This document shows, in pieces, positions 8,220 to 16,523 of a DNA stretch of 64,000 nucleotides (its first letter is position 1; each line of letters starts with the position of its first letter). A program made the translations under genes and the position numbers. Source of the DNA: JAHEZL01 sp964406465 (GTDB lineage Bacteria; Bacteroidota; Bacteroidia; Flavobacteriales_C; GCA-002722245); assembly GCA_964406465.1 (NCBI GenBank), contig CAYORT010000014.1, positions 14,031 through 78,030 of the forward strand. The letters run 5' to 3'. Below the pieces are notes generated by a model. It was not told the DNA's origin. It did no database searches and saw nothing but the letters and a program-made list of their open reading frames with translations.

Positions 8220-8699
8220 TTAAAACATTATTTTTTTAAGATATCCTTCATTGAGAGCATCACCATTCATCCATTCGGGCAAACAATAAAAATATCCTCC
8301 GTTACCGCTTATTTTAAAACGAGCCAATCGTTTAGTTTTAACTGCACGCAGCAGGTGAGTGCAAAATATTTTATTGGAATGATAAATACTACTGCTTGAA
8401 GCGTATTTATCAATCTCATAAAGCTTCTCTGAAATTTCATTAAGTTGCAGCGGTTTATCGGCCTGATGAATAAGGTAAGCCATCTTTTTTACCCAACTCC
8501 ATTTCTGATTGTATGTAACAGTAGGATTAGCTTCTCTCATTCTACGCATATTATCTTTGATAACTTCAATGTGATATTTATTCTTCTTTTCTAATTCACT
8601 AATACGAAGGAGTAATCTTTCATTTTCTTTTTTAAGATTAGCAAGCTCTCTTTCCTGTTTTAGCTGGGTGTAGTCGTTATATCGTTTGTGCTCTTCCAT
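8220..8699 (-). CDS. Unknown protein: N-terminal coiled coil, C-terminal HTH-like
   Basis: Encodes 159 residues that I do not assign to a named family. Residues about 10-60 form a heptad-rich helix (LKQERELANLKKENERLLLRISELEKK), predicting a coiled-coil dimer. Residues about 75-150 look like a winged helix (LQLNEISEKLYEIDKYASSSSIYHSNKIFCTHLLRAVKTKRL, then a beta-rich GNGGYFYCLPEW). It lies directly downstream of the iteron array at 8736-8808, so it could be a DNA-binding protein acting on those sites. That link is inference. Confidence 0.65.
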   Translation of the reverse strand: MEEHKRYNDYTQLKQERELANLKKENERLLLRISELEKKNKYHIEVIKDNMRRMREANPTVTYNQKWSWVKKMAYLIHQADKPLQLNEISEKLYEIDKYASSSSIYHSNKIFCTHLLRAVKTKRLARFKISGNGGYFYCLPEWMNGDALNEGYLKKIMF

Positions 8700-8735
8700 A
8701 ATGAAATAGTTTAATAAATGTGAAGTATAAGTCCC

Positions 8736-8808
8736 CTCAAAATGCCCTCAAAACGCCTTCAAAATTCCCTCAAAGCAAACTCAAAATAGACTCCAAGCAT
8801 ATTCAAAG
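8736..8808. repeat. Iteron-like array, seven heptamers at an exact 11-base period
   Basis: The heptamer CTCAAAA or a close variant starts at 8736, 8747, 8758, 8769, 8780, 8791 and 8802, each separated by four variable bases. The variants are CTCAAAA x3, TTCAAAA, CTCAAAG, CTCCAAG and TTCAAAG. The array fills most of the 135-base gap upstream of the 159-residue gene. The spacing places every copy on the same face of the helix, as for cooperative protein binding. Confidence 0.85.
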
Positions 8809-8834
8809 GGCTGAAAACAAAAAAAAGGAAGAGT

Positions 8835-9173
8835 TTATCTTCCCTTGTGTTTAAGCATGGTGTATGAACTTGCCTCTGCTTGCATATCATGCGCAGTTTT
8901 TACCTTGCCATCCATGATCCATGAGCGAAGTTCATCTGTTTTGAAATAGAGTTTGTTTCCTTTCTTGAAAAAGGGGATGAGCTTTTTAGATGTTTTTTCA
9001 TACAAGGTGGCAATCTTTAGTTTTAAAAAATCGGCGGCTTGTGAAATGTCTAAAATTTCCGGTAAGGATTTTTGATTTTCTTTTAGAAATTGAGGAAGCA
9101 ATTCCGCTAAGCTTTGCTTTAAAAAATGCTTGAATTCCTCTTCGTTTAAGTTAGTTAAAAATGATACAGCCAT
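8835..9173 (-). CDS. Excisionase-like helix-turn-helix protein
   Basis: Encodes 112 residues. Residues about 40-90 match the MerR-like HTH_17/excisionase domain common in Bacteroidota mobile elements: ILDISQAADFLKLKIATLYEKTSKKLIPFFKKGNKLYFKTDELRSWI. Such proteins bind DNA next to att sites and direct excision, or act as small regulators. The N-terminal 35 residues are helical and acidic. Located three genes from the integrase and in the same orientation, which fits a recombination directionality factor, though a purely regulatory role is equally possible. Confidence 0.85.
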   Translation of the reverse strand: MAVSFLTNLNEEEFKHFLKQSLAELLPQFLKENQKSLPEILDISQAADFLKLKIATLYEKTSKKLIPFFKKGNKLYFKTDELRSWIMDGKVKTAHDMQAEASSYTMLKHKGR

Positions 9174-9270
9174 AATTTTGCGTTTTAATTGTTCATACGC
9201 AAATATGACTGCTGTATTTTGATTTTCTTGGGTTCATGAACCTTCATGTAAGCCAAAATGAATACAATTA

Positions 9271-9291
9271 AAACGAAATAGAATTTCGTTT
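9271..9291 (-). terminator. Possible weak terminator hairpin
   Basis: AAACGAAAT pairs with ATTTCGTTT across a 3-base loop. It lies 35 bases after the stop of the 285-residue gene (minus strand), with A/T-rich flanks on both sides. The low GC content of the stem makes termination uncertain. Confidence 0.4.
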
Positions 9292-9325
9292 TTCGTCAAT
9301 AAAATAAAGGTAAATAGAAAGAAGC

Positions 9326-10183
9326 CTATTTTTCTTTAAGGTCTTTATCTATGCTGATTTTTAAACGGGTTAAAAGATTATCAAGCTCCTTTAAATTCGC
9401 TTTGTTTTGAAACAAATGAAACTTGCTTAAATTTTGTCGCAGTGTATGCTGACTATATCCGGTTAGTGTTTCAAAGGCCTTTCCAGCATCAATATCTGTA
9501 AGATATTCATCTTTTAAAAGCACTTTTTCTTTTTGCAGGTAATACATCAAAAGCACCGTTTGCTCTTGGTTTAAACAGGTAAGTTTATCTTGCGCCTCAC
9601 GTTTTACTTTACCTTTCTTTGTTTTTTCAGCAAGCGGCGTTTCAATCTTTTTGCTAAAACCTTCTATCCATTCATTAATGGTTTGAACTGTTTCGGCTGA
9701 AATTATTGAGGAATATTTTCTTGATAGCAATTTAAGAAAGCGGAAGAAAGAGGCTGTATCATTTTGGTAATAGGCCGCATGATGATAATCTAAAAACGAA
9801 TCTATTTTTAAAATGTCAATCTCACGAAGTTTGTAAGCAAAGAAACTATCGTAAAATATATCGCTTGGTTTTACATTGTAATCCATAGCAATGTCCATGT
9901 ATAAAAACTTTCCTTCTTTCTCTTTGCGACTGGTTTTTATAAAATCGGGCTGATTTGAAAGAACAACATCTATATCAACAGCATTACAATGCTCTAAAAT
10001 TTCCTTCTCTGAAAAGTACATCTCCATGCTTTGTATAAGCAGTGCTACCTTTTCTTGGTATTCTTTAAAAGTGCGAGGAAACATTAACCTTTCAGCAATT
10101 GTCATCCTATTAAGGTTTAATTCCAGTTCGGGATTTTCATTTTCGCTGTCGTTTTCCACTGTGTTATGATTTGCTTTCTTCAT
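9326..10183 (-). CDS. Unknown element-encoded protein
   Basis: Encodes 285 residues with no signal peptide or membrane segment. I do not recognise the family. It starts with an acidic, disordered-looking stretch (about 1-25). The rest appears mostly helical, with a central aromatic-rich part (DSFLDYHHAAYYQNDTASFFRFLKLLSRKYSSI) and a C-terminal half containing AFETLTGYSQHTLRQNLSKF, which could be a helix-turn-helix. Position and general character resemble RteC-like regulators next to integrases in Bacteroides conjugative elements, but I cannot show homology by eye. Confidence 0.6.
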   Translation of the reverse strand: MKKANHNTVENDSENENPELELNLNRMTIAERLMFPRTFKEYQEKVALLIQSMEMYFSEKEILEHCNAVDIDVVLSNQPDFIKTSRKEKEGKFLYMDIAMDYNVKPSDIFYDSFFAYKLREIDILKIDSFLDYHHAAYYQNDTASFFRFLKLLSRKYSSIISAETVQTINEWIEGFSKKIETPLAEKTKKGKVKREAQDKLTCLNQEQTVLLMYYLQKEKVLLKDEYLTDIDAGKAFETLTGYSQHTLRQNLSKFHLFQNKANLKELDNLLTRLKISIDKDLKEK

Positions 10184-10263
10184 ATAATAAACTTACAAAA
10201 AAATATAGTTTGAGAGTAGTTACTCGAATTACTAACTGTTTATTTTGGCTAATGCCAAAAATG

Positions 10264-10294
10264 AAAAAGCCCCGATTTTGTCGGGGCTTAAAAA
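10264..10294 (-). terminator. Intrinsic terminator of the integrase gene
   Basis: AAGCCCCGA (10267-10275) pairs with TCGGGGCTT (10281-10289) around a 5-base loop. On the minus strand it is followed by a T-tract (A-run 10264-10268 on the plus strand). It lies 43 bases after the integrase stop. Confidence 0.85.
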
Positions 10295-10332
10295 GGAAGA
10301 AACAATGAAGTTAAGATTGAAAAGAATTTTCT

Positions 10333-11496
10333 CTACACTGCTTTTAGCTGTACTTCTGTCATTGGTAAATTAAAATCAATTCGAGGAAGTGCCTTCACCG
10401 CTGCCTGTTTTCGTTTATCACGCACCTTGGCGTAAATTTGAGTGGCTCTGATGTTTGAATGGCCAAGGAGTTTAGATACAGTGTATAAATCGCCTTCATT
10501 GCTGCTTTCTAACACATTGGTGGCAAAAGAATGTCTTCCGGTGTGAAAATGTAATTTCTTTGGATCGATACCTGCTGCCTTCGCCCATTTTTTTAATTGA
10601 CGATTCATTTGGTTGTAAACCGTTTGTCTACCATCGTCTTTTTCCTTTATTCTTGGAAAAACGTAAGGACTTTTTTCTTCATCTAAAGCTTCTTGTTGTC
10701 GTTCTTTTAAAATATCGATCGCGTTATCGGAAAGGGGCAAGTATTCAATATTCTTGGTTTTTTCTTGCTCGAAATATAAATAGTACTCGTGTTTCCCTTG
10801 TATTTCTTTTACAATGATTTCATCCCAGCGTAGCGGATTAACATCGCTCCATCGCAGGCCGCTAAAACAAGAAAAGAAATAGGCCTGTTTTATTTGCTTT
10901 TCAATATCCACTGGAGTAGAGGCAAGCTTTTGCAGTTCTTCAATAGTGTAAGCCTTTCTGAAAACATCTTGCATTTTAAGTTTTTGAATAGAAGGCACGT
11001 CATGCCAAGGGTTTCTATTGATAATTTTTCTTCTAACCGCTTCATTGAGCGCGCAGGAAATAGCTTCCATATATCGAACAACGCTGTTGTTACTTATCTT
11101 TTTTAATAGATGACGTTCAAATGCTTTCAGCCATTCGGGCGTAACTCGAACAAAGGAAAGAGGTTCTTTACCCATATATTTCTTCATGTTATTAAGAACG
11201 CTTTGGTACATTCCGTTGCGATTGCCCTCGATGGTATAATCTTCAAAGAAAAGGATGAAGCAAGCCAATTTTTTCTTTTTATCCTGTAGATCATTGTCTT
11301 GCACAATAAGTTCGTGCTCTCTTTTGGTTCTGATTTCTTGAGCAAGCCGCCTTCTTTCTTTGTCTTCTTGGCTCGGACGGTTCTTTTGAATTTTAATGTC
11401 GAGGAATTCGTACCATCTTGCTTTGTTGTGGTAAATATCCAAGTAGAAGGATATTTGTCCGTTACTCAATTGTTTTTCTCGCAATTTAACACCCAT
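10333..11496 (-). CDS. Tyrosine recombinase / phage-type integrase
   Basis: Encodes 387 residues, full length for the Bacteroidota integrase family. An N-terminal Arm-DNA-binding domain (about 1-75, GVKLREKQLSNGQISFYLDIYHNKARWYEFL) is followed by a SAM-like core-binding domain (about 85-185) and the catalytic domain. The catalytic residues are visible: Arg in FSCFSGLRWSDVNPL, His-x-x-Arg in HFHTGRHSFATNV, the LLGHSNIRATQIYAKV segment with the nucleophilic Tyr, and a Lys upstream in KTKNIEYLPL. It lies at the right end of the element and reads inward, with its start about 250 bases from the candidate attR. Confidence 0.95.
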   Translation of the reverse strand: MGVKLREKQLSNGQISFYLDIYHNKARWYEFLDIKIQKNRPSQEDKERRRLAQEIRTKREHELIVQDNDLQDKKKKLACFILFFEDYTIEGNRNGMYQSVLNNMKKYMGKEPLSFVRVTPEWLKAFERHLLKKISNNSVVRYMEAISCALNEAVRRKIINRNPWHDVPSIQKLKMQDVFRKAYTIEELQKLASTPVDIEKQIKQAYFFSCFSGLRWSDVNPLRWDEIIVKEIQGKHEYYLYFEQEKTKNIEYLPLSDNAIDILKERQQEALDEEKSPYVFPRIKEKDDGRQTVYNQMNRQLKKWAKAAGIDPKKLHFHTGRHSFATNVLESSNEGDLYTVSKLLGHSNIRATQIYAKVRDKRKQAAVKALPRIDFNLPMTEVQLKAV

Positions 11497-11605
11497 GACT
11501 TAAGGTTTTTAAGGTTAATAATTCACCCTATAGATGCAATGTCTGAAATGGAAATCGCATCTATAGGGTTCATGAACTTACTTGTAAGTCTTTGGGTGTT
11601 TTTGG

Positions 11606-11754
11606 GTAACAAGTGGGTAACAAAATCTGCAAAAACAACTCTAAAAGGGTATAATCCAATATAAAGAGCCCTTTTGCTAAACCTTAGTGTATTTAGGCTT
11701 TACAGGGCTTTGTTTCTAAAAAGCTACTTTAATGAAATTTTTGTACCCAAAATT
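11606..11754. other. Right integrase-arm repeats and candidate attR core
   Basis: GTAACAA occurs at 11606-11612 and 11617-11623, 11 bases apart, the same paired geometry as at 5642-5659. The core TTTTGTACCC lies at 11739-11748 and is followed by AAAATT at 11749-11754. Confidence 0.5.
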
Positions 11755-11795
11755 GAAGCAATCTCATCGTCTCTTCTTTTCTAAAGAAGCAAAGA

Positions 11796-11938
11796 CTTAC
11801 TTTTTGAAAGATCAAAAAGTAAGCAAAAAATCTTTCGCCAAAAGACCCTGTCAGCCCGCTCTCCCAAAATCATGAAAGCTCCTTAATCCGCTTTCTATTT
11901 TGGGTTCACAGCCTTTCCGCACGCCCGGCTTTTGGCGA
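11796..11938. repeat. Nested multi-hairpin element
   Basis: A 12-bp hairpin (11796-11807 with 11812-11823, loop AAGA) is followed by a nested set: TCGCCAAAAG 11835-11844 with CTTTTGGCGA 11929-11938; CCCAAAAT 11863-11870 with ATTTTGGG 11897-11904; GAAAGC 11874-11879 with GCTTTC 11890-11895. The 499-base gene-free stretch 11497-11995 therefore holds the right end of the integrated element and this structure; no gene is seen there. It has the look of a dispersed non-coding repeat or a structured RNA. Confidence 0.7.
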
Positions 11939-11995
11939 TGGCCTGCGCACAAATGTATTGGCAGGACGTATAAAAATTCTTAGATTTAATCAGAA

Positions 11996-12508
11996 ATGCA
12001 ATCAAAAACATCTTATACTAACTATTCATCTGGATTAACTACTTTAATTCTTGCTTTAGTTTTGTTTTTGTGTTTTATAAAAGCTCTTATTGTATCTGAA
12101 TTTATTATTGCCATTGGCTTATTGGTTCCATCTGTTTTTTTCGGAGTTTTAGTTCAATATATTTTTGTTACTATAATTTTTGAATCAGAAAAAATAGTTA
12201 TAAAAAGGCCTTTTTTGTTTTGGAATGTTTGGCCAAGTCGGAAATACAAAATGGTAATTACTGAACTGAATCAAATTTCATGTGTTCGATTTTCAAGTTC
12301 TGCTAAAGGAGCATTTGTTTTTGCTCTTATTGATATGTCAGGGAATTTTCTTTACAGGGTAGAAGCAAGTTCAACTGATTATTTCTTTTTGAAAGATGAA
12401 TTTGAAAAAAGAAATATCAAGGTTAAAGACTATTGGGATGGAGATAAAGGTTTGGCCGCTAATACTCAAAAGTGGAGAGAAAGGAAATCTGAGAATTACA
12501 AAAGTTAG
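11996..12508 (+). CDS. Unknown membrane protein, two helices plus soluble domain
   Basis: Encodes 170 residues. Two hydrophobic segments, about 15-35 (LTTLILALVLFLCFIKALIV) and 38-62, form a membrane hairpin. The C-terminal half (about 65-150) is soluble, with alternating beta-like strands and a final acidic/basic tail, resembling the PH-like domains of bacterial membrane proteins (EKIVIKRPFLFWNVWPSRKYKMVITELNQI). I do not recognise a named family. Isolated between the repeat region and the convergent maf gene. Confidence 0.65.
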   Translation: MQSKTSYTNYSSGLTTLILALVLFLCFIKALIVSEFIIAIGLLVPSVFFGVLVQYIFVTIIFESEKIVIKRPFLFWNVWPSRKYKMVITELNQISCVRFSSSAKGAFVFALIDMSGNFLYRVEASSTDYFFLKDEFEKRNIKVKDYWDGDKGLAANTQKWRERKSENYKS

Positions 12509-12518
12509 TAATAGAGTT

Positions 12519-13106
12519 CTACAAACTCACCACCCCCAATCTCAAAAACTCCTGATGTAATCTAAACAACGGCAATCCCATTACATTGTAAAAACATCCG
12601 TTTATTTTTTCAATTCCAATATAGCCAATCCATTCTTGAATGCCGTAGGCACCAGCTTTATCGAAGGGTTTAAAGGTGTCGATGTAGTAGGTGATTTCTG
12701 TATCAGATAATTTCTTAAAATATACTTCTGTTGATTCTGAGAAGGTGTAAGATGAGTCTTTTTGCTGAATGGTAACTCCGGTATGAACGTGGTGCATTTT
12801 GCCGCTTAGTGCTTTTAAAATGGCTATAGCATCGTTTCTATCGAGGGGCTTGCCCAAAATAGCATCATTTAAACAAACGATAGTATCGGAAGTAATAATT
12901 ACTTCATCGTCTTTTAAATCATTTTTGAAAGCTTCTGCTTTTAGTTTACTTAGGAAAACTGGAACTTCTACGCCTTTAAGGTGTTCGGGATAAATCTCAT
13001 CAACCTCTTTTAATCGAATTTCAAATTCTACATTCAATTCTTTTAAAAGTGTTTGTCGGCGTGGAGATTTCGACGCGAGTATTATTTTCTTATTTTGAGG
13101 CAGCAT
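12519..13106 (-). CDS. maf: Maf-type nucleoside triphosphate pyrophosphatase
   Basis: Encodes 195 residues, the normal Maf length. Maf proteins hydrolyse dTTP, UTP and modified nucleotides and were first linked to septum inhibition. Visible motifs are the substrate loop LASKSPRRQTLLKEL (about 10-24), ITSDTIVCLNDAILGKP, and the dTTP/UTP-type signature KPFDKAGAYGIQEW. The gene starts 1 base after the stop of the M4 protease gene. In related genomes maf usually follows the UbiA/KdsC-like pair; here the protease lies between them. Confidence 0.95.
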   Translation of the reverse strand: MLPQNKKIILASKSPRRQTLLKELNVEFEIRLKEVDEIYPEHLKGVEVPVFLSKLKAEAFKNDLKDDEVIITSDTIVCLNDAILGKPLDRNDAIAILKALSGKMHHVHTGVTIQQKDSSYTFSESTEVYFKKLSDTEITYYIDTFKPFDKAGAYGIQEWIGYIGIEKINGCFYNVMGLPLFRLHQEFLRLGVVSL

Positions 13107-13107
13107 A

Positions 13108-16100
13108 TTATTTACTAATTACAACGGGAATAGTTTGTGGTTCCTCATTGGAGATAAAGGTAACAAAATACACGGCATTGGCTAAAGCATCGATATGCAT
13201 TTTTAAAGTTCGCCCTTCGCTAACTGCAGGATTTATTTTGTACATCAATTCACCTAAAGAGGAATATATTTCAATAGATTCAGTTCCCGTGTTTTTTGGG
13301 ATGGTTAAGGTAAACTCTCCAGTTGTGGGGTTTGGAAAAGCACCTAGATTTAAAACCGGATTTGTATCGGCAAGAACAGTAATGATTTTAGTTATAAATT
13401 GTGAGCAGGATGTGGCTGAAGTTGTGCTTAATTGAATGTTGTATGTTCCTGCATTTTTATAGCTAATTGTTGGTGCGGCAACAGATGAAAATTTATTGTC
13501 GCCAAAGTTCCATGAATAAGTGTCGGCATTGCCGCTAAAGCTAAAATCTATTGGGGAATTGGCGTAGTAAGGTCCGGTAGATACTTGTATGCTGTCACTA
13601 CTTTTTAAAGAGGTACTTCTCCACGACAACTGAAAACCTGCACCTGTTACATATTGATCGGAAGTCAATTCAATAGTTGCTGTTCCCGAGGTGGCAATAA
13701 CTTGCTTTTTAATAGTTTGTTTTCCTGTTTCTTGATAGATGTTAACGCTGTTAGTATTTGGTCCGTCATAAATATTTAAATAATCAAAGTTCTTTTCTAC
13801 ATCCAGAAAATCTACGTCGATGATTATTGAATCTCTGCATCCCGGACTGATTAAAAAAGTGCAAGTTTTATCAGTTGAATAATCATAAAGAGCACCACCT
13901 TCATCGTAAAGAACTCCAGAGCTATCAGTACTAGAAGTGTTGACACATAGTTTATCGAAATCTATCACATGAATGTATAACGATTTAGTCGTAGAATCTG
14001 AACCATTGTTGTTGGCTACTTTTAACTTCACATTGTAGCTACCATAGCTGTTGTATGTTGCGCTAGGGTTTTGCAGTGTTGAATTGTTGATGTTTGCTCC
14101 GCTGAAGGTCCAATTCCATGAGGTTGGTATGTTTAGCGATTGATCTGAAAATTGAACAGTAGTGCCTGGTGTGATGTATACCGCGTTGGCCTTGAAATCG
14201 GCTTTAGGCGCCAAGTTGTTTTGCTGCAGAATTACGGTGTAATCTTCTGTTTGGCCATAATAGCTATTGTAACAAGAAGATGTTATCGTGTTGTTATAGT
14301 CTGATATTACTCTAAGGCGCAGAGGAGTATTGTATACAGAACCTTTAGGAATAATTATTTTTCCATTGTGGTTTTGCGAAGAGGCAGCATATATCTTTTC
14401 TGAGTTTGAAAAACTTCCGTTGTTGTTAAAATCTAGCCACATAGCCACATCTATCTTTTCCAAAGTATATTCGTCTATCACCGAAAAATTAACTGCGCTT
14501 CCTTCTAGTGTGGTCGTTGATTGTGTGCAAGTGAAATCTTCATATCCTGCATCACTAGCTGAAGAACTGTTGGAGATGGTGTTGAAATCAAATTGAACCG
14601 TACCAAAATTTGCATCCAAAGTATTGGTTGGTGTGCAGGTTGCGTTTGCTGGTCCGCTGCTATTGGCAACAGTAATATAATTGGTTTTTACTTTAGTGTT
14701 AGCGGCACCGCAAGCAATATTTCCGCTGGCAGTTAAGGTAACCGTAAAGTTGCCAGGAGCAGAGTAGGTGTGCGATGGGTTTTTAGAATTACTTGTAGGT
14801 GACGCGTCACCAAAGTCCCAAGTGTATGAAGAAGCATTGGTACTTAAATTTTTAAATTGTATTGTGGCAGGTGCTGCACAAACAAAGGTTGATGCAGATG
14901 AAAAGTCGGCAGTAATGGCATTTGAATAATTGTTTCCTATACCAACTGCATACCATGCAGCAGTAACAGCTTGAACTTCTGCAGAACAAGCGCCATATAA
15001 GTCTTCTGCAGCCATGATAGAATAAGTTCGAGCATCATCATAAGTTGCATTCGATGTTAAATAAACAGTAAGCGTTCGATAGGCAATAGCTGCCGATTTT
15101 GTAAATCCTATCCCAGTTACTGAATAGCTGTCACCGTTGTCATTGGTGCCGTTTCCGCCATTTGTAACTAAGTAATACCAATAATTTTGAACACCACTGT
15201 TGGTATGCACCTCTTCGTTTGGATCCCAATAATTTCCTTGGTAAGTATCGGGATTTTGTTGCGCATTCGGATTAGACATGTCGCGAAATGGCTGACCGAT
15301 TAAGCTAAATTCATTACCTAGTTGCCAGCTAAATGAACCAGGTTTAGCGTAATATTCAACAGCGCTTCCCATGATGTCGCTAAACGATTCATTTAAAGCA
15401 CCCGATTCACCTTGGTATATTAAATTGGCGCTGTGTTCGGTTACGGCATGTGTTAGTTCATGGCCCACAACATCTATAGAAGTTAAGGCGGTGTATGAAA
15501 TTCCATCGCCGTCACCATACGTCATTTTTGACCCATCCCAAAAAGCATTCACGAAGTCGTAATCGTAGTGAACATAACTTTTTAGTTGAGCGTTTGCATT
15601 GTCGTACGAGTTGCGGTTGTGGATGTTTTTGTAGTAATTGTAAGTTTGAATGGTGCCCCAATGAACATCTAAAATTGCTTTGTTGATTTTACCGCTGTAT
15701 ATCCATGTGTTGTTGGCGCTTGTGGGAATGGTAGCCGATAGATAACTGGTGCCATTATGACAATCATAAGTGCTAATGCCGCCACCAATATTATTGGCTT
15801 GTAAGTAGAAAGTTCCATTACTAGAATTGGTTGTAATGGTTTGAGTTCCGCTGTATGCTGTGTTAACGTTTGTCGATACATCAATGTGTTTAATGATTTT
15901 ATCTTCTAGCAAGATGCTGCCATCAAGAGCATCAATGTACAGATATGCTCGGTAAAGTGGCTTCTCTGCATAAATATTTACTTTGTATGCTAAACGGTAG
16001 ACTTGCGCCGTAGAAAAGATATTTTTCTTGATGTAGAAATATTCACAGGTAGGCAAATACGAAGTGTCACTTTCCCATTTGTAAACAGTTGCATGAACGT

Positions 16101-16479
16101 ATTTCTTTGCAATTTCAATGGCCTCTTTTGCAGTGAAATTACTTTGCTTGGGGGGAAGAATAGCGTTAGACTGCACAACACAACCATTGATGCTTTCGAC
16201 GATTTCACTGCTGCAATGCGCAATGATTTCTGAATTTAAAATAGGAATGCCATTGTAATATTGAATATATTTTTGGTGCGTTTTTCCCAATTGATCGCTT
16301 AATGATTGGGTAAGTGATAAAGTAATATTTTGTTTTAAATTGGAAGATCTCTGCAACCAAGTTAGCAGTTCTGATTTAGGAATGTTAACTGCTTTGTAAT
16401 ATTGATTACCACTGCTTTGAGCAAATGAAAGGAAGGTGGCAAATGTTAATATTAATGCACATAAAAATCGCAATCTCAT
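13108..16479 (-). CDS. Secreted M4 (thermolysin) metalloprotease, multidomain T9SS cargo
   Basis: Encodes 1123 residues: signal peptide about 1-22; FTP/PepSY-type propeptide about 40-190; M4 catalytic domain about 200-525 with HELTH at 340-344 and the third zinc ligand Glu364 (the exact thermolysin spacing), plus a later EEVHTNSGVQNYWYY catalytic-His segment. Then follow a PKD domain (WDFGDASPTSNSKNPSHTY), a GEVED domain (AMWLDFNNNGSF, YYGQTEDYTV), a second PKD (WNWTFSGANI), a CUB-like domain (about 850-950), a third PKD (YSWNFGDNKF) and a type A T9SS sorting domain (NLGAFPNPTTGEFTL). An exported, surface-attached or released protease acting on proteinaceous polymers is likely. Confidence 0.95.
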   Translation of the reverse strand: MRLRFLCALILTFATFLSFAQSSGNQYYKAVNIPKSELLTWLQRSSNLKQNITLSLTQSLSDQLGKTHQKYIQYYNGIPILNSEIIAHCSSEIVESINGCVVQSNAILPPKQSNFTAKEAIEIAKKYVHATVYKWESDTSYLPTCEYFYIKKNIFSTAQVYRLAYKVNIYAEKPLYRAYLYIDALDGSILLEDKIIKHIDVSTNVNTAYSGTQTITTNSSNGTFYLQANNIGGGISTYDCHNGTSYLSATIPTSANNTWIYSGKINKAILDVHWGTIQTYNYYKNIHNRNSYDNANAQLKSYVHYDYDFVNAFWDGSKMTYGDGDGISYTALTSIDVVGHELTHAVTEHSANLIYQGESGALNESFSDIMGSAVEYYAKPGSFSWQLGNEFSLIGQPFRDMSNPNAQQNPDTYQGNYWDPNEEVHTNSGVQNYWYYLVTNGGNGTNDNGDSYSVTGIGFTKSAAIAYRTLTVYLTSNATYDDARTYSIMAAEDLYGACSAEVQAVTAAWYAVGIGNNYSNAITADFSSASTFVCAAPATIQFKNLSTNASSYTWDFGDASPTSNSKNPSHTYSAPGNFTVTLTASGNIACGAANTKVKTNYITVANSSGPANATCTPTNTLDANFGTVQFDFNTISNSSSASDAGYEDFTCTQSTTTLEGSAVNFSVIDEYTLEKIDVAMWLDFNNNGSFSNSEKIYAASSQNHNGKIIIPKGSVYNTPLRLRVISDYNNTITSSCYNSYYGQTEDYTVILQQNNLAPKADFKANAVYITPGTTVQFSDQSLNIPTSWNWTFSGANINNSTLQNPSATYNSYGSYNVKLKVANNNGSDSTTKSLYIHVIDFDKLCVNTSSTDSSGVLYDEGGALYDYSTDKTCTFLISPGCRDSIIIDVDFLDVEKNFDYLNIYDGPNTNSVNIYQETGKQTIKKQVIATSGTATIELTSDQYVTGAGFQLSWRSTSLKSSDSIQVSTGPYYANSPIDFSFSGNADTYSWNFGDNKFSSVAAPTISYKNAGTYNIQLSTTSATSCSQFITKIITVLADTNPVLNLGAFPNPTTGEFTLTIPKNTGTESIEIYSSLGELMYKINPAVSEGRTLKMHIDALANAVYFVTFISNEEPQTIPVVISK

Positions 16480-16523
16480 GCAAAATAATTTTGGGTTAAA
16501 AGGCGAATTTTGGTTTTAGCTAA

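Larger units (their letters stand above)
5567..11748. mobile_element. Small integrated element with tyrosine recombinase
   Basis: About 6.2 kb in which all six recognised genes run on the minus strand: integrase, an unknown 285-residue protein, an excisionase-like HTH protein, a coiled-coil/HTH protein, a WYL regulator and an AlbA_2/ATPase protein. The candidate ends are the direct repeat TTTTGTACCC at 5567-5576 and 11739-11748. Paired GTAACAA repeats lie just inside both ends. No relaxase, transposition or structural phage gene is visible, so it may be a mobilisable island, a satellite or an integrative remnant. The boundaries are inferred, not proven. Confidence 0.7.

Noticed and set aside
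8736..8808. CRISPR-like array
   Set aside because: The repeat is 7 bases with 4-base spacers, no cas genes are present and the period is one helical turn. This is an iteron or operator pattern.
10264..10294. att hairpin of the integrase
   Set aside because: It has a GC stem and a T-run right after the integrase stop, so it is a plain terminator.
14330..14596. Plus-strand frame within the M4 protease gene
   Set aside because: It is antisense to a domain-rich coding sequence and has no protein-like motif.
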